A DNA stretch of 64,000 nucleotides, taken from contig NZ_CP022998.1 in the NCBI RefSeq assembly GCF_002277895.1, positions 3,515,501 to 3,579,500 of the forward strand. The letters are read 5' to 3'. The position numbers and the translations under genes are program-made. Positions 27,171 through 36,093 of this stretch are shown piece after piece; positions within the stretch are counted from its first letter, which is position 1; each line of letters starts with the position of its first letter. The notes below the pieces were generated by a model, which did no database searches, had not been told where the DNA came from, and saw only the letters and a program-made list of their open reading frames with translations. This DNA comes from Rhizobium sp. 11515TR (GTDB taxonomy: Bacteria; Pseudomonadota; Alphaproteobacteria; Rhizobiales; Rhizobiaceae).

Positions 27171-27704
27171 TCAGGAGCCGGCGCCGTTGAGCACGGTGAC
27201 GGCGCGGCGGTTCTGCGACCAGCAGGATTCGTTGTCGCAGGTAGCGACCGGACGCTCCTTGCCGTAGGAAATCGTCTTCATGCGGTTCGCGGGAACACCG
27301 CGCGAAGCGAGGTAGTTTTTCGCAGCTGCTGCGCGACGTGCGCCAAGAGCAAGGTTGTACTCGCGCGTGCCGGTCTCGTCGGCGTGACCTTCGACCGTGA
27401 TGGAGTAGTTCGGATAACGGGCGAGCCACTGAGCCTGACGATCGAGCGTCTGGGCAGCTTCGGAGCTGATGGAGGAGCTATCAACAACGAAGAAAACGCG
27501 GTCACCGACATTGACCGTGAAGTCCTGCGGCGAGCCCGGAGTAGCATTGCCGGCACCGTTCAGGCCAAGACCGTTGGCATCGTTCGGCAGACCCTTCTTG
27601 GAAGCGCAGCCAGCCAGAGAAAGGCCGACGAAAAGCGCGATCATGATCGGGTTGCGTGCGAGGTTTTGCATGTGGCCAACGGCCTGGATTGCGGTACGGC
27701 TCAT
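27171..27704 (-). CDS. pal: Peptidoglycan-associated lipoprotein Pal
   Basis: A 177-residue outer-membrane lipoprotein. The lipobox LAGC places the lipidated Cys at residue 33. The OmpA-like domain follows (about 65-170), with VEGHADETGTREYNLALGAR, the segment that binds diaminopimelate in peptidoglycan. It anchors the outer membrane to the cell wall and is dragged to the division site by Tol. AGGAGA lies six bases before the ATG. The N-terminal signal is longer than usual; an internal Met at residue 12 is possible. It follows tolB after 153 bases. Confidence 0.95.
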   Translation of the reverse strand: MSRTAIQAVGHMQNLARNPIMIALFVGLSLAGCASKKGLPNDANGLGLNGAGNATPGSPQDFTVNVGDRVFFVVDSSSISSEAAQTLDRQAQWLARYPNYSITVEGHADETGTREYNLALGARRAAAAKNYLASRGVPANRMKTISYGKERPVATCDNESCWSQNRRAVTVLNGAGS

Positions 27705-27857
27705 GGCCGGTCTCTCCTATAAGTCTCTATCAGGGTTGCCAGACTGTAACCGGGTTCGGTTAATCCGATTCCAACAAGTATGGTTAATGATGTCCTAAAA
27801 TTGTCGCCAAACGGTCCAGTCACAGGACTTTGCGGCGATAAAGTGGCGAGCCCTTCA

Positions 27858-29162
27858 TTACTCGAGAAGCGGCGACCATGCGGGGTCAGAAGCGAAGCCC
27901 GGCGTCGGGATCTTCTGTTCGTTATAACCGGTCAGGTCGATCGAATAAATTTGCGGCCCGCTTGCGCCGGACGGCGCGCGGAAGAACATGATGACACGAC
28001 CGTTCGGCGCCCAGGTCGGCCCCTCGCTGTAAGAGCCGGAGGTCAGGATTCGCTCACCGGAACCGTCCGGCTTCATGACACCGATGGAAAAATTGCCGCC
28101 GGCACGCTTGGTGAAGGCGATAAGATCGCCGCGCGGAGACCAGACCGGCGTGGAATAAGAGCCGTTGCCGAACGAGATGCGGCGCTGGTTTGAACCGTCG
28201 GCATTCATGACATAGATCTGCGGCTGTCCGCCGCGGTCGCTTTCGAAGGCGACCTGCGTGCCATCGGGCGAATAGGACGGCGACGTATCGATCGCGGCCG
28301 TCGACGTCAGGCGCGTCGTGGTGCGCGAGCGCAGGTCCATCGTGTAGATATTGGCATTGCCTTCCTGCTGCAGGCTCATGATGACACGCTGCCCGTCCGG
28401 CGAGAAGCGCGGCGAGAAGGTCATGCCGGGGAAGTTACCCACCAGTTCGCGCTGGCCCGTCTGCAGCTGCAGCAGATAGACGCGCGGCTGCTGGTTGGCG
28501 AAGGACATGTAGGTCACTTCCTGACGGTTGGGCGAGAAGCGCGGCGTCAGTACCAGGTCGCTGCCGTCGGTCAGCATGCGCACGTTGGCGCCGTCCTGGT
28601 CCATGATGCCGAGCTGCGTCTTGCGGGCCGTCTTCGGGCCGCTCTCGGCGACGAAAACGACGCGCGTATCGAAGTAACCCTTCTCGCCGGTAATCTTCTG
28701 ATAGATCGCATCGGCGATGATGTGCGCGACGCGGCGCCAGTTATCCGGCTGGGCGAAGAACTGCTGGCCGATCATCTGGCTGTTACCGAACGTATCCCAG
28801 AGGCGGAATTCGGCGCGAAGGCGGCCGCCTTCCTGCGTCACGCGGCCAGTCACCAGCGCCTGCGCGTTGATCGAGGTCCAGTCCTGGAAGCGCGGGGTCG
28901 AATCCGGATTGGTGATCTTCTCGATAAAGGCCTGCTTGTTGATGGGAGCGAACAATCCGGAGCGCTGCAGATCGGCTGCGATCACGCTCGAGATCTGCGG
29001 GCCGAGCGTATCATTCGACAGAAGGTCGGTGATGGCGATCGGCATGGGCTGGACATTGCCCTTGTTGATATTGAGCTCGACCACGGCATAGGCCGGAGTG
29101 GCGAGAGCTGCCGTCAGGCCTGCCAGCACCAGCAGGAGACGCAAGAGGGAGTTTCTGATCAT
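27858..29162 (-). CDS. tolB: Tol-Pal translocation protein TolB
   Basis: A 434-residue periplasmic protein with a signal peptide of about 26 residues ([20 protein letters not shown], ending AYA). The N-terminal domain is followed by a six-bladed beta-propeller with repeats of the type [18 protein letters not shown] and [10 protein letters not shown]. TolB shuttles between TolA and Pal. Two starts are possible: ATG at 29183, which overlaps the stop of the upstream gene as TAATG, and ATG at 29162, preceded by AAAGG ten bases away. The second gives the more typical signal peptide. Confidence 0.94.
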   Translation of the reverse strand: MIRNSLLRLLLVLAGLTAALATPAYAVVELNINKGNVQPMPIAITDLLSNDTLGPQISSVIAADLQRSGLFAPINKQAFIEKITNPDSTPRFQDWTSINAQALVTGRVTQEGGRLRAEFRLWDTFGNSQMIGQQFFAQPDNWRRVAHIIADAIYQKITGEKGYFDTRVVFVAESGPKTARKTQLGIMDQDGANVRMLTDGSDLVLTPRFSPNRQEVTYMSFANQQPRVYLLQLQTGQRELVGNFPGMTFSPRFSPDGQRVIMSLQQEGNANIYTMDLRSRTTTRLTSTAAIDTSPSYSPDGTQVAFESDRGGQPQIYVMNADGSNQRRISFGNGSYSTPVWSPRGDLIAFTKRAGGNFSIGVMKPDGSGERILTSGSYSEGPTWAPNGRVIMFFRAPSGASGPQIYSIDLTGYNEQKIPTPGFASDPAWSPLLE

Positions 29163-29182
29163 ATGTATCAAGCCTTTCAGCA

Positions 29183-29608
29183 TTAATTCGCCGGATCGCT
29201 GGCATCGAAGTTGACTACGACTTCTTTCCAGTCCTCAAATTGATCTCTTGGCAAGTTCTTGAACGGGGCAGCCCGGAGCACGGCTCGCATCGCGGCTGCG
29301 GCCATGGCTTGCTGTGTTGCCTTGGGGCCACCGGTCACGGTAACCTTTGGCTCGCCCACGATCTCTCCGCTTCGATTGAGCTTGAAGTGCACCCGAACGT
29401 TGACATGCTTCGCTCCCTCCATGCCGGGAGCAAGATTCCAGTTTTTCGCGACGTCATCGCGGATGCTGGCCCCAGTCGAATTTCCATGCGGCTTTGTAGG
29501 GCTCGCGGCCTGCACCGACATGGAACCAGCCAACATCACGCCCAAGGCCAGAAGCAAGCTCGTGCCGAGACGGGGACAGTGATTTGTCGAAAGCCGCACT
29601 CCCCGCAT
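29183..29608 (-). CDS. Exported paralogue of the TolA C-terminal domain
   Basis: A 141-residue protein between tolA and tolB. A signal peptide covers about residues 1-35 ([20 protein letters not shown], then AA). The rest lines up end to end with the last 100 residues of TolA: here [20 protein letters not shown] and [16 protein letters not shown], in TolA YWNLPPGLEGAGDVRIKVHF and LPADKYEDWQEVVVNF. It lacks the membrane anchor and the long linker. The ATG overlaps the tolA stop (TGATG), so the two are coupled. It may bind TolB or Pal in the periplasm and tune the complex. This looks like an old tandem duplication. Confidence 0.85.
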   Translation of the reverse strand: MRGVRLSTNHCPRLGTSLLLALGVMLAGSMSVQAASPTKPHGNSTGASIRDDVAKNWNLAPGMEGAKHVNVRVHFKLNRSGEIVGEPKVTVTGGPKATQQAMAAAAMRAVLRAAPFKNLPRDQFEDWKEVVVNFDASDPAN

Positions 29609-30831
29609 CACATCCCCAGATCCGCTGCACTGAAGTTGACGACGACTTCCTGCCAGTCCTCATATTTGTCCGCCGGCAGAATCGTCATAAACTCCGATTG
29701 CGCGCGAAGGACCGCGCGTACAGCGGCGGATTGCATGGCACCTTGTGTCGAAACCGGTCCACCGTTGGTCGTCGCTTCCGGCTGACCGACGATCTGGCCG
29801 GATTTGTCGAGCTTGAAGTGCACCTTGATACGCACGTCGCCGGCACCTTCAAGACCAGGCGGGAGGTTCCAGTATTTCTGGATCAGATCGCGCAGGCCGT
29901 CCTGCTGGCTCTGGCTGAGCTTGCCGGCGCCAAGCGACTTCTTGCCGCCAAGCGAAGCGACCTGGGTATCGGCGCCTGCGGAAGCCTGCTGCGATGAGCG
30001 CTTCGCGCCGCCTTTCGACGAGGTGTTGTTGAGAAGATCGTTGATCTGATCGGCGAGACCATCGTCGAGGCCCTTGCTGGCGCCCTTTGGAGTCAGGCGC
30101 TTCTTGTCGGCGTCCTTCTTGCCGTCGTCGGCCGAGGTGGTCTTGCTTGTGCTCTGCGTCGTCGTCTTGTCCGTCGGCTTGGCGTCTGCGACCTTTACGT
30201 CCGGCTTCGGCGTCGGCTTTACTTCCGGCTTCTGCTCGGCTGCCTTCGGCGGCGTCGGCTGCGGCTTCACATCCGGCACGGGGACGTTGTTCGGCAGCTG
30301 AATTTCGGCTTGTTCCGTCGGCTGCGGCGTCGGCGGCGTCGGCGTTGCATCGGCCTTCGGGGCCGGCGGCGTAGGATCGGGCTTCGGCGTCGGCACTACA
30401 TCCGGCTTCTGCTGCGGAATGGCGGCCACTTCCTTGGGCGCAGCCTCCGTTTCCTTCTGTTCGATCGTCTTGACGTCGTTCGGCTTCGGATCGTCCTGCG
30501 GAACGGGCGCATCCACCTTCTTCGGCGCCAGGGCCGCAGTCTCGCTCTCCGGCCGTTGCGTCGGCACGACCGGGTTCTTGATATCCACCTTGTTCTCGCC
30601 GGTATTCTGGGCGTTGGCGACCTGATCTTGCTTGGTCGTCGGCTTGCGCGCGGCGTGGTCTGTGACCGGCGCCTTCTTCTCGCCCTGCTGCAGCTGATCC
30701 GCCGTCACGATATCGACATCCATCGCCGTGCTTTCCGGCGTCTCAAGCGGCGCCGGCGCACTCAGCGTCACCATGGCGCCGATCAGCACCAGGATGTGAA
30801 TGACAGCAGAAGTGGCGAGACTGCGCTTCAT
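29608..30831 (-). CDS. tolA: Cell-envelope protein TolA
   Basis: A 407-residue protein with an N-terminal membrane anchor (about 8-25, IHILVLIGAMVTLSA), a long central region and a C-terminal domain (about 310-407). In place of the Ala-rich helix of E. coli TolA, the centre is rich in Pro, Lys, Thr and Val (PTPKPDPTPPAPKADATPTP), as in TonB-like proteins. The end domain YWNLPPGLEGAGDVRIKVHF is the TolA/TonB fold that reaches TolB and Pal. TolQ and TolR lie directly upstream, only 9 bases from tolR. The plus-strand open frames across the repeat are shadows caused by its simple codon pattern. Confidence 0.9.
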   Translation of the reverse strand: MKRSLATSAVIHILVLIGAMVTLSAPAPLETPESTAMDVDIVTADQLQQGEKKAPVTDHAARKPTTKQDQVANAQNTGENKVDIKNPVVPTQRPESETAALAPKKVDAPVPQDDPKPNDVKTIEQKETEAAPKEVAAIPQQKPDVVPTPKPDPTPPAPKADATPTPPTPQPTEQAEIQLPNNVPVPDVKPQPTPPKAAEQKPEVKPTPKPDVKVADAKPTDKTTTQSTSKTTSADDGKKDADKKRLTPKGASKGLDDGLADQINDLLNNTSSKGGAKRSSQQASAGADTQVASLGGKKSLGAGKLSQSQQDGLRDLIQKYWNLPPGLEGAGDVRIKVHFKLDKSGQIVGQPEATTNGGPVSTQGAMQSAAVRAVLRAQSEFMTILPADKYEDWQEVVVNFSAADLGM

Positions 30832-30840
30832 GTCGGTTCG

Positions 30841-31299
30841 TCAGTGGTCCGTTATCTGCTGCGTAACCAGGCCGATATTCTTGTAACCGGCTTCCTGGAT
30901 ACGCGACATGACGTCGGCAATCACGCCGTAAGGCGCCTTGCCGTCGCCACGCACGAAAATGCGTTCGTTGTAGCCCGTGGTCGCGATCGCCTGCAGCTTG
31001 GCGGCGATTTCGGCAACGTCGATCTGCGTTTCCTGCAGGAACACCTGGCCATCGGCCTTGATCGAGATGGTGATCGGCTGGGTCTGGGCGTTCAGCGCGC
31101 CCGCCTGCGTTTGCGGCAGATCGATCGGCACGCCAGACGTCATCATCGGCGCCGCCACCATGAAGATGATCAGCAGCACGAGCATGACGTCGACCAGCGG
31201 TGTCACGTTGATATCCGCGATCGGGCCGCCCCGGCCGCCGCCGCGACGACCGCCCCGGCGGCCACCGCCGCCACCCTTGCCTCCAACAGACATTGCCAT
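30841..31299 (-). CDS. tolR: Biopolymer transport protein TolR (ExbD family)
   Basis: A 152-residue inner-membrane protein. One membrane segment lies near residues 37-55 (VDVMLVLLIIFMVAAPM), with the proton-path Asp in NVTPLVDVM. The C-terminal periplasmic domain ends QEAGYKNIGLVT. The first 27 residues are almost only Gly and Arg (GGGGGRRGGRRGGGRGG), an unusual basic tail on the cytoplasmic side. With TolQ it forms the proton-driven motor for TolA. It lies 27 bases after tolQ. Confidence 0.93.
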   Translation of the reverse strand: MAMSVGGKGGGGGRRGGRRGGGRGGPIADINVTPLVDVMLVLLIIFMVAAPMMTSGVPIDLPQTQAGALNAQTQPITISIKADGQVFLQETQIDVAEIAAKLQAIATTGYNERIFVRGDGKAPYGVIADVMSRIQEAGYKNIGLVTQQITDH

Positions 31300-31326
31300 G
31301 TGAATTACTCCGGTTCTGTCCGCTAC

Positions 31327-32049
31327 TTACTGTGCTGCCTGACGCGGCTGCAGCTTCTCATCGATCTGGCGCGAAAGGATGGCGGAGAATTCATCCGCGA
31401 AACCTTCCATGCGACCCGAGAGCTTGCCGGCATCGGCCGAGAACTTGTTGTAGGCGATAACCGCGGGAATAGCGGCGACCAGACCGATGGCGGTTGCCAA
31501 CAGCGCTTCGGCGATACCCGGCGCAACGACCGCAAGGTTGGTCGACTTCGAACCGGCGATCGCCTGGAAAGAAGTCATGATACCTACGACGGTACCGAAG
31601 AGACCGATGAACGGGCCGGCAGAACCGATGGTGGCAAGCGAACCCAGGCGGGCGACCAGATGTTCCGATTCACGCGCCAGCGTCACATCCATGGCGCGGT
31701 CGATACGCATCTGCAGGCCGATCGGCGAACGGGCGCCGCGCTCGAAGGATTTCTTCCATTCGCGCATGGCGGCGACGAAGATGGCGCTGAGGCCCGTATT
31801 GTTGCGCTCCGAAAGCGTGCGGTAGAGTTCTTCGAGCGACTGGCCCGACCAGAAGACCTGCTCGAAATGATCGAACTGCCGGCGCGCTCGCGCATAGCTC
31901 AGATATTTGTCGATGACGATCGCCCAGGTCCATACGGACGCTGCCAGCAGGCCGATCATAACGAGCTTGACCACCAGGCCCGCCTGCATGAAGAGCGACC
32001 AGAGGGTGATGTCCGGTGTGGTGGCCGCTGCCAGTGCTACTTGTTCCAT
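31327..32049 (-). CDS. tolQ: Proton channel protein TolQ
   Basis: A 240-residue inner-membrane protein of the MotA/TolQ/ExbB family. Three membrane segments are visible (about 16-38, 135-157 and 170-190), with LGSLATIGSAGPFIGLFGTV and the conserved GIAEALLATAIGLVAAIPAV that lines the proton path. It is the first gene of tolQRA. The 418 bases upstream hold the promoter. TolQ and TolR use the proton gradient to energise TolA during cell constriction. Confidence 0.95.
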   Translation of the reverse strand: MEQVALAAATTPDITLWSLFMQAGLVVKLVMIGLLAASVWTWAIVIDKYLSYARARRQFDHFEQVFWSGQSLEELYRTLSERNNTGLSAIFVAAMREWKKSFERGARSPIGLQMRIDRAMDVTLARESEHLVARLGSLATIGSAGPFIGLFGTVVGIMTSFQAIAGSKSTNLAVVAPGIAEALLATAIGLVAAIPAVIAYNKFSADAGKLSGRMEGFADEFSAILSRQIDEKLQPRQAAQ

Positions 32050-32467
32050 TGATCCAAAATCCCCGAATCCAAACGCCCGGCGCTAGACCGGGCGGCTAAA
32101 AGTGATCTCACAAGAATTGTTTGGCAGCCGCCGCTGAACGCCCTGGTCAAGCCTTCCAAGCTTACAACTGCCTTCTTGCCGTCAAATTTGGTCAAAGGAA
32201 GGCGTGCACCGCACAAACTCCGACATAACCAGTAAGACACTATTATGGTTAAAAGAATGTTAGCGTCGAAACATGAAGGATTTAACGGTGGCGAAGGTTA
32301 TTCTAGCTCCAGGGAAGAACTGACCGGACGAAACCGGCGGCAAACGCAGACAAATCTTGCGCGGCGAATTCCTTCACATAAAACTCAAGTTATTGCAAGC
32401 TGCCAGTTGCCAATCACCGTTAGCCCTCGACGAGACCGTCGTCACCGAGAGCATGGAGAACTTGAAT
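32050..32467. other. Upstream region of tolQ
   Basis: This 418-base gap between ybgC and tolQ, both on the minus strand, must hold the tolQRA promoter. Short AT-rich parts occur near 32230-32300. No reading frame with a convincing start, no repeat and no RNA gene was recognised. Confidence 0.45.
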
Positions 32468-32923
32468 TCAACCGGCACTTTCCGATGCGGTCAGCATCTG
32501 TGCCGCGAGCTTTTCCGGCAGCCGGCGCGGGCGCCCCTTGGCGTTGATGACAGCGATGATGACCTTGGCTGCTATCAGCAGCATATCGTCGCGCCGGATC
32601 TCCTGGGACAGTACCATCTTGGCGCCGCCAGCCTTTTCGGTGACGGTCCGGATCGTCAGCACGTCATCCATGCGCGCCGGCCCCTTGAAATCGATCTCCA
32701 TGCGATGGACGACGAAAACCAGCCCCTCTTCATCGGCATTCAGGAGTTCGCGCTGTTCTACGCCGAGACAACGCAGATAGTCCGTGCGTCCGCGCTCAAG
32801 GAAATGCAGGTAACGCGCGTGATAGACGAGGCCGGAAAAATCCGTATCCTCATAGTAGACTCGCTGCACCAGCCGGTGGCTTCCGGCTTCCAGTTCCCCA
32901 GCAATCAGAAAGGGGCTGTTCAT
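32468..32923 (-). CDS. ybgC: Tol-Pal associated acyl-CoA thioesterase YbgC
   Basis: A 151-residue hot-dog-fold thioesterase. The active-site stretch is RVYYEDTDFSGLVYHARYL near residues 21-39, with the catalytic Asp in YEDTD. In E. coli YbgC acts on acyl-CoA or acyl-ACP at the inner membrane and is encoded with tol-pal. The ATG at 32923 gives the usual family length and has AAGGAGA ten bases before it; the frame is open to 33001. It lies upstream of tolQ in the same direction and faces away from sqdB. Confidence 0.9.
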   Translation of the reverse strand: MNSPFLIAGELEAGSHRLVQRVYYEDTDFSGLVYHARYLHFLERGRTDYLRCLGVEQRELLNADEEGLVFVVHRMEIDFKGPARMDDVLTIRTVTEKAGGAKMVLSQEIRRDDMLLIAAKVIIAVINAKGRPRRLPEKLAAQMLTASESAG

Positions 32924-33059
32924 CGTTGCCGCATCTCCTTGAATGTCCGGCACCTCTTTGGCCGAAGTTCTGCCATCAAGCAAGCTTTGAACAATTGTCA
33001 TAAACTCCGACTATCCGGAATGGTGCCGGATCGCGGATCGGCGCAGAAGGAAAAATCTC

Positions 33060-34280
33060 ATGAAAATAGCGGTTATGGGCGGTGACGGATTCATCGGTTG
33101 GCCAACCTCGCTTCACCTCTCCGACGCCGGTCATGAGATCCATATCCTCGACAATCTTTCCCGCCGATGGATCGATACCGAGTTGGGTGTCCAGTCGCTG
33201 ACGCCAATGGATTCGATCCAGGAACGCACCCGCATCTGGCACGCCGAAACCGGCCGCCGGATCCATTTCCACCTGATCGATTTGGCCAAGGACTATGAGC
33301 TCCTGAAGAAATGGCTGACCGAGCATCGCCCCGATGCCATCGTGCATTTCGCCGAGCAGCGCGCCGCCCCCTATTCGATGAAGAGTGACCGGCACAAGAA
33401 CTACACGGTCAACAACAACGTCAACGCCACACATAATCTCCTGAACGCGCTGGTAGACCTCAATCTCGACGCGCATCTCGTGCATCTCGGCACCATGGGC
33501 GTCTACGGCTATTCGACGATCGGCGCAGCGATCCCTGAAGGCTACCTGCCCGTCGGCATCGAGACGACCGATGGCCGCACCGTCAGTCAGGAGATCCTCT
33601 ATCCGGCCAATCCTGGCTCGATCTACCATATGACGAAGTGCCTCGACCAGCTGCTGTTTCAGTTCTATGCCAAGAATGACGCACTGAGGATCACCGATCT
33701 GCATCAGGGCATCGTCTGGGGCACGCACACGGAACAGACGCGCCGCCACGAACAATTGATCAACCGCTTCGACTATGACGGCGACTATGGCACCGTCCTC
33801 AATCGTTTCCTCATCCAAGCGGCGATCGGCTATCCCCTGACCGTGCATGGCACCGGCGGCCAGACCCGCGCCTTCATCCATATCCAGGACTCGGTGCGCT
33901 GCATCGAACTGGCGCTAAAGAACCCGCCGGCCCGCGGCGCCCGCGTCGAAATCTTCAACCAGATGACGGAAACGCATCGCGTGCGCGATCTTGCCGAGAT
34001 GATCGCCAAGATGAGCGGCGCGGAAGTGGTGCGCCTGCCCAATCCGCGCAAGGAAGCTCCGGAGAACGAGCTGATCGTCAAGAACGACAAGTTCCTCGAT
34101 CTTGGGCTTGCGCCGATCACGCTGGAGGCGGGTCTTCTCGGCGAAATCGTCGATGTCGCCAAGAAATATGCCTATCGCGTCGACCGCTCGCGCGTCCCGG
34201 CCATCTCCGCCTGGACCAAGGATCTCGCCGCGACGGTCAACCATGATCCCGAGGGCAAGAGGCTGAAGTCCGTATCATGA
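33060..34280 (+). CDS. sqdB: UDP-sulfoquinovose synthase SqdB
   Basis: A 406-residue enzyme of the extended SDR family that makes UDP-sulfoquinovose from UDP-glucose and sulfite. The NAD loop is MGGDGFIGWPTS near residues 6-17, with DNLSRRWIDTELGVQSLTP, a stretch typical of SqdB/SQD1. The catalytic Thr and the Tyr-x3-Lys are in HLGTMGVYG and YHMTKC. AAGGA lies eight bases before the ATG. Its stop overlaps the next gene by four bases. The product is the donor for the membrane sulfolipid SQDG, which rhizobia make in quantity when phosphate is short. Confidence 0.95.
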   Translation: MKIAVMGGDGFIGWPTSLHLSDAGHEIHILDNLSRRWIDTELGVQSLTPMDSIQERTRIWHAETGRRIHFHLIDLAKDYELLKKWLTEHRPDAIVHFAEQRAAPYSMKSDRHKNYTVNNNVNATHNLLNALVDLNLDAHLVHLGTMGVYGYSTIGAAIPEGYLPVGIETTDGRTVSQEILYPANPGSIYHMTKCLDQLLFQFYAKNDALRITDLHQGIVWGTHTEQTRRHEQLINRFDYDGDYGTVLNRFLIQAAIGYPLTVHGTGGQTRAFIHIQDSVRCIELALKNPPARGARVEIFNQMTETHRVRDLAEMIAKMSGAEVVRLPNPRKEAPENELIVKNDKFLDLGLAPITLEAGLLGEIVDVAKKYAYRVDRSRVPAISAWTKDLAATVNHDPEGKRLKSVS

Positions 34281-35143
34281 TGCTTGGAAGCGAAATGCTG
34301 CAAGGCTTGCGGCCTCACAGCCGCCCTCGTGCCGGGCAGGCATTCGTGACGCTCGTCACGAATGCCGATTATGCCATGGGTGCGCTGGCGCTGGCCCGCT
34401 CGATCGTGCGCAGCGGCACGAAAGCCGACATCGTCGTACTCCACACGGCGGGGGTCAATGAGAACGACCTTGCCCCGCTGTCAGCGCTCGATTGCCGGCT
34501 GGTCGAAGTCGAGCACCTGCCTTTGTCGGATGCTTTCAACGAGCGGCATGCCGGCGGCAATCTTCACGCCGCCGCCCCATTCACCAAAGGCCGCAAGCCC
34601 TCCTTCCACACACCGCTCGACAATTTCTGCAAGCTACGGCTCTGGCAGCTGATCGAATACAACACCTGCGTCTTCATCGATGCTGACGCGCTGGTGCTGC
34701 GAAATGTCGATAGGCTCTTCGACTATCCGGAATTTTCGGCCGCCCCGAACGTCTACGAAAGCCTTGGCGATTTCCATCGGCTGAATTCCGGCGTCTTCGT
34801 CGCCAAGCCGTCGCTTGCGACTTTTCGGCACATGCTGGAACGGCTCGATCGCCCCGATGTCTTCTGGCGCCGCACGGATCAGACCTTCCTCGAGGCCTTT
34901 TTCCCGGATTGGCACGGACTGCCCATCTTCATGAACATGCTGCAATATGTCTGGTTCAGCATGCCCGAGCTCTGGAACTGGAACAGCGTCTCGATCCTAC
35001 ACTATCAATATGAAAAGCCCTGGGAGGAAAACCATCCCAAGGCCGAGCAGCTGAGACCGCTGATCGAGCTGTGGCACAGCTTCCATGCCGGCCGGAACTT
35101 GCCCGATATCGCCACGCTGGCAAATCCGAAAGCGGCGGCATGA
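34277..35143 (+). CDS. sqdD: Sulfolipid glycosyltransferase SqdD (glycogenin-like GT8)
   Basis: A 288-residue protein resembling glycogenin-type family 8 glycosyltransferases. The nucleotide-sugar part reads FVTLVTNADYAMGALALARS, and the metal motif D-x-D is in TCVFIDADALVLRNVDRLFD near residues 130-150, followed by NSGVFVAKPS. In the rhizobial sqdBDC cluster this protein is needed for sulfolipid synthesis and probably transfers sulfoquinovose. The start overlaps the sqdB stop and its stop overlaps the sqdC start (ATGA in both cases), so translation is coupled across all three genes. Confidence 0.88.
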   Translation: MMLGSEMLQGLRPHSRPRAGQAFVTLVTNADYAMGALALARSIVRSGTKADIVVLHTAGVNENDLAPLSALDCRLVEVEHLPLSDAFNERHAGGNLHAAAPFTKGRKPSFHTPLDNFCKLRLWQLIEYNTCVFIDADALVLRNVDRLFDYPEFSAAPNVYESLGDFHRLNSGVFVAKPSLATFRHMLERLDRPDVFWRRTDQTFLEAFFPDWHGLPIFMNMLQYVWFSMPELWNWNSVSILHYQYEKPWEENHPKAEQLRPLIELWHSFHAGRNLPDIATLANPKAAA

Positions 35144-36093
35144 AAGTCCTGATTTCAGGCGGAGCGGGTCTCGTCGGCCGATACATCGCCGAAGAGCTGC
35201 TGTCGACCGGCTACAAGGTTGCAATCGGCGGACGGACCCCCCCGTCACCTGGCTTCTTTTCGCAGCCCGTCTCTTTCGTCCCCTTAAGCCTCGATCCGGC
35301 GGAAAATCAAAGCCGTGCTTTCGACGACGCCTATCTCTTCGTGCACGCGGCCTTCAACCATGTCGCGGGCAAATATCGCGGCGGTGAAGGCGATGATCCG
35401 GAAAGCTTTCGCCGCCTCAATCTCGATGGCACGATGAAGCTCTTCGAGACGGCCAGAAGGGCCGGCATTCGCCGCTGCATCTTTCTTTCCTCACGTGCTG
35501 TCTATGGCGACGCAGTTGCCGGAGAGGCGTTGACGGAGGCGACCAAACCTATGCCAAACACGCTCTACGGCGAGGTGAAGCGCGACGCCGAACACGCACT
35601 TTTCTCTCTGTCCGCGCCCGGCTTTGCGACCATGAGCCTAAGAGCGACAGGCGTCTATGGCGACTTGCGACCCAACAAGTGGGACGATCTCTTCGACGAC
35701 TATCTGAACGGCAGACCTGTTCCGTCTCGCGCCGGAACCGAGGTTCACGGCCGCGATCTCGGCCGTGCGGCTCGTCTTCTGCTGGAAACGGAAGCCGGCC
35801 GCATAGACGGTGAAGCCTTCAATGTGTCGGATATTCTGACCGACACGCACGAGATCCTTAGCCATCTCCAGACAGCAACCGGCTGTCCACACGCGCCGCC
35901 GGCGCCAGTGGAGCGCGGCGCAGTCAACGCCATGAATACGTCAAAGATCCAAGCCCTTGGCTGGCAAGGCGGCGGAAAGGCCCTGCTCAAACAAACGATA
36001 GAGACACTGGCTAAATCGGCGCACCAAAAGGCCGGTATCAACGCATCAGCTTTGTCTCGTCCCAACCAAGCACCGCCGATTCCTCGCCCCTGA
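35140..36093 (+). CDS. sqdC: Sulfolipid biosynthesis protein SqdC (NAD-dependent epimerase/dehydratase family)
   Basis: A 317-residue extended SDR protein. The NAD motif is ISGGAGLVGRYIAEELL near residues 4-20, and the active site is SSRAVYG followed by YGEVKRDAE (Tyr-x3-Lys). The start ATG overlaps the sqdD stop. In rhizobia the third sqd gene encodes a reductase-like protein whose exact step is not settled. The last 56 bases overlap the 3' end of the convergent DinB-like gene, so the two transcripts are complementary at their ends. The C-terminus (ALSRPNQAPPIPRP) lies in the overlap and is probably not conserved. Confidence 0.83.
   Translation: MKVLISGGAGLVGRYIAEELLSTGYKVAIGGRTPPSPGFFSQPVSFVPLSLDPAENQSRAFDDAYLFVHAAFNHVAGKYRGGEGDDPESFRRLNLDGTMKLFETARRAGIRRCIFLSSRAVYGDAVAGEALTEATKPMPNTLYGEVKRDAEHALFSLSAPGFATMSLRATGVYGDLRPNKWDDLFDDYLNGRPVPSRAGTEVHGRDLGRAARLLLETEAGRIDGEAFNVSDILTDTHEILSHLQTATGCPHAPPAPVERGAVNAMNTSKIQALGWQGGGKALLKQTIETLAKSAHQKAGINASALSRPNQAPPIPRP

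Noticed and set aside
30000..30700. Repeat array or CRISPR-like region in tolA
   Set aside because: The repeats are in-frame Pro/Lys codons of the TolA linker, not spaced direct repeats. No CRISPR array was seen anywhere in the window.
30310..32052. 580-residue Arg-rich open frame opposite tolA-tolR-tolQ
   Set aside because: It spans three well-supported genes on the other strand, and its Arg/Leu repeats come from the antisense of the TolA linker.
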